From: Mycobacterium paraseoulense
GTDB taxonomy: Bacteria > Actinomycetota > Actinomycetes > Mycobacteriales > Mycobacteriaceae
Direction of reading: 5' to 3'
Length of the DNA stretch: 64,000 nucleotides
Assembly: GCF_010731655.1 (NCBI RefSeq)
Contig: NZ_AP022619.1
Span: 2,294,001-2,358,000, forward strand
Part shown: positions 58,401-64,000 of the stretch, piece by piece
How positions within the stretch are numbered: position 1 is the stretch's first letter
Layout: every line of letters begins with the position of its first letter
Notes under the pieces: generated by a model
Told to the model about the DNA's origin: nothing
Databases searched by the model: none
What the model saw: only the letters and a program-made list of their open reading frames with translations
Program-made: the position numbers and the translations under genes

Positions 58401-60287
58401 CGCGGTGACCGCGTCGGCGAACCGTTGCGCGGTCGCCTCGCGGTCGGCCGTCGTCGTGGCGGGCGCGATGGTGGGGTGCGTCGAAATCTTGAACTGGTAG
58501 ATCCACACCGGCAGCCCGTCCGGGCGGGTCACCGTGAACGGCCGCTCCTCGAGCACCACCACGCCCATGCTCTGCAACATGGGCAGCAGCTGGCTCAGCG
58601 AGGCACTGCGCCCGCCCAGGAACCAGGTGAGCTGGGCGGCGCCCTCCTCACCGCGTTCGGAGAACACCAGCTTGACCGAATTGTCCTGCAGCTCTTCGAT
58701 GATGGCGATGTGCTCGATCGCGTCGGCCGGGGTGACGGCCTGCTTGTAGACCTCGGGGAAGGCGGTCCCGTAGTGTTCGGCGTTCGCCTGGTCAACCGAG
58801 CCTTCCGCGGCCGCGGCGATCAACCGGTCGGTCCAGGTGCGCGCGGCCTCGCTCAGCATCCCCTGGATGCGGATCCGGTTATCCTCGGAGACGTCCGGCG
58901 GTACCGCGTGTTCGGGCAGCCGGACCATGAAATGCATGAGGGCCCAGGGTGATTCGCTGACACGAGCGGTGAATTCCAGCCGCGTGCCACCGAACTCCCG
59001 GACCAGGATGTCCTCGATCTGCAGCCGCACCTGCGTGGTGTAGCGGTCGCGGGGCAGGTAGACCAGGCAGGAGACGAAGTATTGGAGCCGGTCGGCCCGC
59101 AGGAACAGCAGCGCCCGCCGTTGGGATCCCAGGTCCACCACCGCTTTGGCCATTGTCAACAGCCGTTCGGCACTCAGCGTGAACAGTTCCGAGCGCGGGA
59201 CGGTCTGGATGACGTCAAGCAGCAGCTGGCCGGGGTGGATCGGGTCGCTGTCGGCCAGGGCGAGCGCCTCGCGCACCCGGGTTGAGACCGTCGGGATCTC
59301 CAGGACGTCCGCGTTCATCGCGGCGACGGTGAAGAGCCCCACGAAGCGATGCTCGATGACACCGTCCTCGCCGCCGACGTGCTCCCGAACCGCGATGGCG
59401 TACGGGTAGGCGCCGTAGCGCAGGTAGCTGCCCACGACCGATTGCGCGAGCACCAGCAGTGTGTCGTCGTCGGTCAGCCGGGGGCGGGAACCGGTGCGGG
59501 TGCGCAGGACGCCCAGGCCGGGTGACCCGTCGCCGGAGACCAGGCCGTCGTGCACGCCGCAGCGCTGGTAGCCGAGCAGCAGGAAGTTACCGTCGCCCAG
59601 CCAGCGCAGCAGCGCCGCGACGTCCTCGCGGTCGGGGGCCGTGAAGTGGCCCTGCGCGTTGGTTTCGACGTCCGCGGCCAGGCCGCTCAGGGTGGCGATC
59701 AACGCGTCCGCGTCGCTGGCGACCTGTTGCACGTCGGACAGGACCTTGGGCAACAGCCGTTCGACTTCGGCGAGGCCCTTGCTGTCAACCGACGGCAGCA
59801 GCTGCACGTGGATCCACGCCTCGCCCTCGTATTGCGGTGCGCCGGGCGGTTTGGGGTCCACGCTGGCCAACTCGCCCGTCGGTTTGCGGTGCACCTCGAA
59901 CACCGGGGTCATGATGGCCGTGTAGGACACGCCGAGCCGGTGCAGCAGCACCGTGACGGAGTCCAGCAGCATGCCGCCGTGATCGGTGACGACTTGCAGG
60001 GCGGGCCCGAATCCGGCGGGGTGGTCCTGCGGGTAGACCGCGACCCGGCTTTGACCGGACGGGCGGTGCTGCCCGAGCCGGTAGTGGGCGCCGAGCATGC
60101 CGGGAGTCAGGATGGCGGTGGGGACGGTCGGGTCGATGGGACCGGATTCCGCCGCCCCGGGTCGGTCGCCGTGCGGACCGCGATAGCTCTCGACATAGGC
60201 CTTCGCGATCCACTCCGGTATGTCCTGCGGCTGGTTGAAGGCGGTCCACGGCTTGAGGGCCTGCCTAGCTCCGGGATCGATCGTCAT
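55443..60287 (-). CDS. gdh: NAD-specific glutamate dehydrogenase, L_180 class
   Basis: 1614 residues, the large (about 180 kDa) NAD-GDH type, normally near 1600. It deaminates glutamate to 2-oxoglutarate. The catalytic region (about 730-1250) begins with [22 protein letters not shown] and has KGGFVVKRP with the catalytic Lys, [14 protein letters not shown] and [17 protein letters not shown]. The N-terminal half carries ACT-like regulatory segments. ATG 60287 follows GGGAG; the frame is open to 60371. M. tuberculosis Rv2476c activity is controlled by GarA, which is not encoded here. It lies downstream of ettA and upstream of the thioesterase. Confidence 0.95.
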   Translation of the reverse strand: MTIDPGARQALKPWTAFNQPQDIPEWIAKAYVESYRGPHGDRPGAAESGPIDPTVPTAILTPGMLGAHYRLGQHRPSGQSRVAVYPQDHPAGFGPALQVVTDHGGMLLDSVTVLLHRLGVSYTAIMTPVFEVHRKPTGELASVDPKPPGAPQYEGEAWIHVQLLPSVDSKGLAEVERLLPKVLSDVQQVASDADALIATLSGLAADVETNAQGHFTAPDREDVAALLRWLGDGNFLLLGYQRCGVHDGLVSGDGSPGLGVLRTRTGSRPRLTDDDTLLVLAQSVVGSYLRYGAYPYAIAVREHVGGEDGVIEHRFVGLFTVAAMNADVLEIPTVSTRVREALALADSDPIHPGQLLLDVIQTVPRSELFTLSAERLLTMAKAVVDLGSQRRALLFLRADRLQYFVSCLVYLPRDRYTTQVRLQIEDILVREFGGTRLEFTARVSESPWALMHFMVRLPEHAVPPDVSEDNRIRIQGMLSEAARTWTDRLIAAAAEGSVDQANAEHYGTAFPEVYKQAVTPADAIEHIAIIEELQDNSVKLVFSERGEEGAAQLTWFLGGRSASLSQLLPMLQSMGVVVLEERPFTVTRPDGLPVWIYQFKISTHPTIAPATTTADREATAQRFADAVTAIWQGRVEVDRFNELVMRARLTWQQVVLLRAYAKYLRQAGFPYSQSYIESVLGEHPSTARSLVALFEALFDPRPSRASANRDAQAAAAAVAADIDALMSLDTDRILRAFASLVQATLRTNYFVTRDGSARARNVLALKLNAQLIDELPLPRPKYEIFVYSPRVEGVHLRFGPVARGGLRWSDRRDDFRTEILGLVKAQAVKNAVIVPVGAKGGFVVKRPPMPTGDPAEDREATRAEGVACYQLFISGLLDVTDNVDHKTKKVSPPPEVIRRDGDDAYLVVAADKGTATFSDIANDVAKSYGFWLGDAFASGGSVGYDHKAMGITARGAWEAVKRHFREMGVDTQADDFTVVGIGDMSGDVFGNGMLLSKHIRLIAAFDHRHVFLDPAPDTAASWEERRRMFDLPRSSWDDYDKSLISEGGGVYSREHKSIPVSPQVREALGIDGEITEMTPPNLIKAILQAPVDLLFNGGIGTYIKAESESDSDVGDRANDPVRVNASQVRAKVIGEGGNLGVTALGRVEFDLSGGRINTDAMDNSAGVDCSDHEVNIKILIDSLVTAGRVDRQERKELLESMTDEVATLVLTDNEDQNDLIGTSRANAASLLPVHGRQIQYLVDERGLNRELEALPSEKEIDRRCEAGIGLTSPELCTLMAHVKLGLKEEMLNTELTEQDVFASRLPQYFPTPLRERFGSEIRTHQLRREIVTTMLINDLVDTAGISYAFRITEDVGVGPVDAVRTYVATDAIFGVGEIWRRIRAANLPVALSDRLTLDTRRLIDRAGRWLLNYRPQPLAVGAEINRFAAKVKDLTPRMSEWLRGDDKAIVEKEAAEFASQGTPEDLAYTIAAGLYRFSLLDIIDIGDINDIAPAEVADTYFALMDRLGTDSLLTAVSELPRNDRWHSLARLAIRDDIYASVRSLCFDVLAVGEPDESGEEKIAEWEHLSASRVERARRTLIEIQECGEKDLATLSVAARQIRRMTRTSGRGSSS

Positions 60288-60348
60288 GCCGATGGCTCCC
60301 AACTCGTGACAGATGCCACTGTGCTCAACCGCCCACTCTCCCCCGCGA

Positions 60349-60360
60349 GGGGGCGCCCCC
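60349..60360. repeat. Perfect GC palindrome in the ettA-gdh gap
   Basis: GGGGGCGCCCCC, a 12-base palindrome, between ettA stop and gdh start. It resembles the GGGGGC-GCCCCC stem after rpmA and may be a weak end or pause signal for ettA transcripts. Confidence 0.35.
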
Positions 60361-60404
60361 ACAGCGGCCATGTGGGCCGCTTCGTCGGGGCTGCGCAGCT
60401 GACA

Positions 60405-62081
60405 CTAGTCGCGCGTGAGCTTCCGGTGGGTCACTCTGTGCGGCCGCGCCGCATCGACGCCGAGTCGTTCGACCTTGTTCTCCTCGTAGGCGCCGAAGTT
60501 GCCCTCGAACCAGAACCACTTGGCCTCGTTGTCCTCGTCGCCCTCCCACGCCAGGATGTGCGTGCAGGTGCGGTCCAGGAACCAGCGGTCGTGAGAGATC
60601 ACCACCGCACAGCCGGGGAATTTCTCCAGGGCGTTCTCCAGCGAACCCAGGGTCTCGACGTCGAGGTCGTTGGTCGGCTCGTCGAGCAGGATCAGGTTGC
60701 CGCCTTCCTTGAGCGTGAGCGCCAGGTTCAGCCGGTTGCGCTCGCCGCCGGACAGCACGCCGGCCGGCTTCTGCTGATCTGGCCCCTTGAACCCGAACGC
60801 CGAGACGTAGGCGCGTGACGGAATCTCGTTCTGGCCGACCTCGATGTAATCGAGGCCGTCCGACACGACTTCCCACACGGTCTTTTTGGGATCGATGCCG
60901 GCGCGGGACTGGTCCACGTAGCTGAGCTTTACGGTCTCTCCAACCTTGACCGTCCCGCTGTCCGGCTGTTCGAGCCCGACGATCGTCTTGAACAGCGTCG
61001 TCTTGCCGACACCGTTGGGGCCGATGACGCCCACGATGCCGTTGCGGGGCAGGGTGAAGGACAGGTCCTTGATCAGGGTGCGCCCGTCGTAGCCCTTGTC
61101 GAGGTGGTCGACCTCGACGACGACGTTGCCCAGTCGCGGCCCGACCGGGATCTGGATCTCTTCGAAGTCGAGCTTGCGCGTCTTCTCCGCCTCGGCGGCC
61201 ATCTCCTCGTAGCGCTGCAGGCGCGCCTTGTTCTTCGCTTGCCGCGCTTTGGCCCCCTGCCGCACCCAGGCCAGCTCTTCGGTGAGCCGCTTATGCAGCT
61301 TCGCGTCCTTGCGGCCCTGCACCGAGAGCCGCTCGGCCTTCTTCTCCAGGTATGTCGAGTAGTTGCCCTCGTAGGGATACGCGCGACCGCGGTCGAGCTC
61401 GAGGATCCACTGGGCGACGTTGTCCAGGAAGTACCGGTCGTGGGTCACCGCCAGCACGGCACCCGGGTAGGCGGCCAGGTGCTGTTCCAGCCACTGCACG
61501 CTTTCGGCGTCCAGGTGGTTGGTCGGCTCGTCGAGCAGCAACAGGTCGGGCTTGGACAACAGCAGCTTGCACAGCGCCACGCGGCGCCGTTCACCGCCGG
61601 ACAGAGTCGTCACCGGCTCGTCCGGCGGCGGGCAGCGCAGGGCGTCCATGGCCTGCTCGATCTGCGAGTCGAGGTCCCAGGCGTCGGCGTGGTCGAGGTC
61701 CTCCTGCAGCCGGCCCATTTCCTCCATCAACTCGTCGGAGTAGTCGGTGGCCATCAATTCGGCGACCTCGTTGAAGCGGTCCAGCTTGACCTTGATGTCG
61801 CCGAGCCCCTCCTCGACGTTGCCGCGCACCGTCTTCTCTTCGTTGAGCGGCGGCTCCTGCTGCAGGATGCCGACGGTGGCGCCGGTGGCCAGAAAGGCCT
61901 CGCCGTTGTTCGGCTTGTCCAGCCCGGCCATGATCCGCAAGACGCTCGACTTGCCGGCACCGTTGGGGCCGACGACACCGATCTTGGCGCCCGGGTAAAA
62001 GCTCAACGTGACGTCGTCCAGGATCACCTTGTCGCCGTGCGCCTTGCGGACCTTTTTCATCGTGTAGATGAACTCAGCCAT
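60405..62081 (-). CDS. ettA: Energy-dependent translational throttle ATPase EttA
   Basis: 558-residue ABC-F protein without membrane domains. Two nucleotide-binding domains: Walker A GPNGAGKSS (38-46) and GPNGVGKTT (second half), signatures LSGGERRRVAL and LSGGERNRLNL. The linker between them has the basic-helical arm KKAERLSVQGRKDAKL of EttA type. It binds the ribosomal E site and gates the first elongation step by the ATP/ADP ratio. Equivalent to Rv2477c. It lies between ssbB and gdh, all leftward. Confidence 0.94.
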   Translation of the reverse strand: MAEFIYTMKKVRKAHGDKVILDDVTLSFYPGAKIGVVGPNGAGKSSVLRIMAGLDKPNNGEAFLATGATVGILQQEPPLNEEKTVRGNVEEGLGDIKVKLDRFNEVAELMATDYSDELMEEMGRLQEDLDHADAWDLDSQIEQAMDALRCPPPDEPVTTLSGGERRRVALCKLLLSKPDLLLLDEPTNHLDAESVQWLEQHLAAYPGAVLAVTHDRYFLDNVAQWILELDRGRAYPYEGNYSTYLEKKAERLSVQGRKDAKLHKRLTEELAWVRQGAKARQAKNKARLQRYEEMAAEAEKTRKLDFEEIQIPVGPRLGNVVVEVDHLDKGYDGRTLIKDLSFTLPRNGIVGVIGPNGVGKTTLFKTIVGLEQPDSGTVKVGETVKLSYVDQSRAGIDPKKTVWEVVSDGLDYIEVGQNEIPSRAYVSAFGFKGPDQQKPAGVLSGGERNRLNLALTLKEGGNLILLDEPTNDLDVETLGSLENALEKFPGCAVVISHDRWFLDRTCTHILAWEGDEDNEAKWFWFEGNFGAYEENKVERLGVDAARPHRVTHRKLTRD

Positions 62082-62155
62082 GCCGCGGTTATGCCTTTCT
62101 GCAGAGTGATCTCGCGGACCATCCTAGGCACCGCCCGACTGGCCGGGTCCCGCAG

Positions 62156-62638
62156 CTAAGCCGACAGCGGCAGCGGACCCGTTTCGGCGGCCCCGCCGCT
62201 GTCGCCGGCATCGGCGTCCTCACCAGGGGTGTCGGTCGCATCCGTCGCGGGCGTGGTGGGGTCGCCGGCGGTCGGTCCGGTATAGCCCGGCCGTTCGATG
62301 CGCACGATCGCGCGGGACACATCGGGCCCGACGGAGGTCGCACGCATCTCCAGCGACGAGCGGCGGTTGCCGTCACGGTCTTCGTACTCGCTGGTGTAGA
62401 CGTGACCCACCACGATCACCGGTGCACCCTTGCCCAACGCCGCGCCCACGCCGGTGACCAGCTTGCCCCAGCAATTGACGTTGATGAACAGCGAGTAACC
62501 CGGCTCCCAGCCGCCGTCGGCGGCGCGCCGTCGGGAATTGCTGGCGACGCGGAACTTGATGACCTCTTGTGTGCCGACCTGTCGGCGCTCGGGGTTGTTG
62601 ACGATGTGGCCGACGACCGTTAGCGGTGTCTCGAACAT
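62156..62638 (-). CDS. ssbB: Second single-stranded-DNA-binding protein (SSB-B)
   Basis: 160 residues. An N-terminal OB fold (FETPLTVVGHIVNNPE, FRVASNSRR, INVNCWGKLV, APVIVVGHVYTSEYEDRDG) is followed by an Ala/Asp/Thr-rich tail. The tail ends PLPLSA, not the DDIPF-type end by which the main SSB recruits partners, so it is the paralogue equivalent to Rv2478c. ATG follows AAGGGATC. Its role is thought to be in stress and damage conditions. Confidence 0.85.
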   Translation of the reverse strand: MFETPLTVVGHIVNNPERRQVGTQEVIKFRVASNSRRRAADGGWEPGYSLFINVNCWGKLVTGVGAALGKGAPVIVVGHVYTSEYEDRDGNRRSSLEMRATSVGPDVSRAIVRIERPGYTGPTAGDPTTPATDATDTPGEDADAGDSGGAAETGPLPLSA

Positions 62639-62908
62639 TGGAATGATCCCTTCTCGGTTTGTATGTCATGGCTTGGTGAACACGTCACCGCCTGATCCGA
62701 TCGCCATTCAGCTCGGCGCCACCGACGGACTCCGCGTTGAAACGACGTCCAACCTGCTGCCCATGTGCAGGGAACCGTGACTGTGGATCGGTCCGCCGGC
62801 TGGTGGGATCCCGCGCCCCAGCCCGGGGTGCGCCACGACGCGCGACGGTGCGGTCGTGCAGGCCGCCGCGTGTCTCCACAACCGTCTCGACTAGGTCCCG
62901 TCACGGCG
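62639..62908. other. ssbB upstream region
   Basis: 270 gene-free bases (about 320 to the next gene) between ssbB and the inverted repeat. They must hold the ssbB promoter; I cannot assign a convincing -10/-35 pair and see no coding sequence. Confidence 0.4.
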
Positions 62909-62968
62909 CGCGAGCGTAACCTCAATGCGAAAATTTCTTGGGGATTTCGCAGTGGCGTTACGCTCGCG
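62909..62968 (-). terminator. Long inverted repeat over the CopD/CtaG stop codon
   Basis: CGCGAGCGTAAC (62909-62920) and its exact reverse complement (62957-62968) flank an inner GCGAAA/TTTCGC pair (62927-62932 and 62945-62950). The TAA stop at 62958-62960 lies in the right arm. Read as 21-base units it is an inverted pair of GAGCG-N10-GCGAAA (62912-62932 and 62945-62965), related to the direct pair after mmuM. It probably ends the leftward transcript. Confidence 0.65.
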
Positions 62969-64000
62969 GGCTACCGCTTCGGCCCGGCGTTTCCCGTCGC
63001 GCCAGCTCGGCCAGCATCGCGTTGTAGGCGACCAGCTCGGCGTCGTCGTCGCGGTCGGCGGCGCGGTCCAGCCGGCGGGCCGTGCGTTCGTCGCTGCGCG
63101 CCCACTGCACCAACAGCGCGAGCATCACGATCACCAGGGGCACCTCCCCCGCCGCCCAGGCGATGCCACCACCGAGTCGCTGGTCCCCCAGCAGGTCGGT
63201 GTGCCAGCTCAATCCGAGCGATCGGTAGTAGTCGGCGCCGAGCACCCTGCGGGTGCCCATCAGCACCACCCCGAAGAAGGCGTGCAGAGGCAGGGACGCG
63301 AACACCACGCCCACCTTGGCCAGCGGGGGGAGCGGGCGCGGGGTGGGGTCGACTCCGATGACGATCCAATAGAACAGGTAGCCGCTGACCAGGAAGTGCA
63401 CGTTCATCGCCAGGTGGCCCGCGTGACTGCTGACGGCGGTGTCGAACAGGTTCGAGAGGTACAGCCCGTAGAAGCCCGCGACGAACAACACGGTGGCCAC
63501 CACCGGGTTGGTGACGAATCGGGAAAAGCGGCTGTGCAGCGCCGCCAAGATCCATTCCCGCATTCCGGGCGGGTCGTCCCGACCGGCGGCGGGTAACGCC
63601 CGCAGGGCCAGGCTCACCGGCGCGCCCAGCACCAGCAGGATCGGCACCAGCATCGACAGCCCCATGTGGGCGACCATGTGCACGCTGAACATGGCCGGCA
63701 TGTAGCGACCGATGCCCGACGAGGTGACGAACAGCAACGTGAAGCAGCCGAGCAGCCACGCCGCGGTGCGGCCCCGCGGCCACGCATCCCCGCGGCGGCG
63801 CAGCCGCCTGACGGCGGCCACATAGAGGGCGGCGAAGACAATCGCGGCGCTGCCGAAGATCAGGTCGAAGCGCCAGTCGAAGAGGATGCGCGCCGGGGTG
63901 GGCGGCCCGTTGAAGTCGTAGCCGATCTCGGCTTCGGGAATCGAGGGCAGCCGGCCCGGCGGTGGCGGCGGCGGGGTGCGGCCCAGCCCGACGGCGACAC
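62958..64000 (-). CDS. CopD/CtaG bifunctional membrane protein, C-terminal part
   Basis: 346 residues are in the window and the frame runs off the right edge; a GTG at 63821 is internal, not the start. The visible part is a CtaG (caa3_CtaG) domain with about seven helices and conserved histidines in FSVHMVAHMGLSML, HAGHLAMNVHFLVSG and PLHAFFGVVLMG. A Pro-rich linker (PPPPPGRLPSIPEAEIGYD) lies near the edge. The linker implies an N-terminal CopD-like domain outside the window, as in Rv0102. The family moves copper into the cell or to cytochrome oxidase. Position next to ssbB is not the M. tuberculosis arrangement. Confidence 0.85.
   Translation of the reverse strand, partial: VAVGLGRTPPPPPPGRLPSIPEAEIGYDFNGPPTPARILFDWRFDLIFGSAAIVFAALYVAAVRRLRRRGDAWPRGRTAAWLLGCFTLLFVTSSGIGRYMPAMFSVHMVAHMGLSMLVPILLVLGAPVSLALRALPAAGRDDPPGMREWILAALHSRFSRFVTNPVVATVLFVAGFYGLYLSNLFDTAVSSHAGHLAMNVHFLVSGYLFYWIVIGVDPTPRPLPPLAKVGVVFASLPLHAFFGVVLMGTRRVLGADYYRSLGLSWHTDLLGDQRLGGGIAWAAGEVPLVIVMLALLVQWARSDERTARRLDRAADRDDDAELVAYNAMLAELARRETPGRSGSPRA

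Noticed and set aside
62958..63821. CopD/CtaG gene as complete with start at GTG 63821
   Set aside because: The frame continues without a stop to the window edge and encodes a Pro-rich linker and a further helix expected in the family, so the gene is partial.

Overview
The window is high-GC DNA (visibly near two-thirds G+C) from a mycobacterium. Gene order follows the Mycobacterium tuberculosis Rv2419c-to-Rv2478c stretch closely: gpgP/rsfS/nadD, proA, obg-rpmA-rplU-rne-ndk, folC-valS, rpfE, mobA-korBA, clpX, clpP1P2-tig, pepN, glbO, aglA, gdh, ettA and ssb. Several M. tuberculosis genes I remember in this interval are missing (ahpC/ahpD/oxyR' and PE25/PPE41 beside proA, and dctA beside rne). 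Extra genes sit elsewhere. I therefore read it as a non-tuberculous, probably slow-growing mycobacterium (M. avium-complex-like). Species is not determined.

Layout. 1-4.9 kb: NAD synthesis (nadD) with the ribosome-silencing factor rsfS, a MoxR ATPase plus VWA-protein pair, and proA. 5.0-8.7 kb: a two-gene operon with a class III cyclase-like membrane receptor overlapping an MscS channel that carries a cyclic-nucleotide-binding-like domain; key residues of both nucleotide domains look replaced. 8.8-17.6 kb: a divergent CDF-like membrane protein, rbsK and nadE, then an accessory block (cysteine hydrolase, Sir2 deacylase, cytochrome P450, TetR, OhrR-like MarR, DUF5313) with two clear palindromic operators. 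17.6-30.5 kb: housekeeping genes, all leftward (proB, obg, rpmA, rplU, rne, ndk, folC, valS, an enoyl-reductase-type protein). 30.5-32.2 kb: rpfE, preceded by four strong hairpins and a gene-free 0.8 kb stretch. 32.2-42.7 kb: mobA, 2-oxoglutarate:ferredoxin oxidoreductase, an MFS transporter, and the Clp protease genes with clpX, tig and mmuM. 42.7-43.0 kb: two divergent tRNA genes (Pro-UGG, Gly-UCC). 43-55 kb: lipP, nei2, rpiB, a mycothiol-dependent reductase, pepN, two small respiratory-supercomplex candidates, an HNH nuclease, glbO, aglA, membrane and redox genes. 55-64 kb: a thioesterase, the giant NAD-glutamate dehydrogenase, ettA, ssbB and the C-terminal part of a CopD/CtaG copper and cytochrome-oxidase assembly protein that runs off the window.

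Regulation visible in sequence: twelve genes have a TANNNT -10 hexamer 6-7 bases before the start codon and no Shine-Dalgarno sequence, so they are probably leaderless transcripts. There is a TTGACC-N18-TACCCT promoter for rplU-rpmA, a CGCTCACAGCG box before clpP1P2 that fits the ClgR consensus, and several long perfect hairpins at gene ends. A 21-base unit, GAGCG-N10-GCGAAA, occurs in pairs over the stop codons of mmuM and the CopD/CtaG gene.

The most promising points for new biology are the cyclase/MscS pair with degenerate nucleotide sites, the structured region upstream of rpfE, and the paired stop-codon repeats. I saw no insertion sequence, prophage, CRISPR array or rRNA gene.
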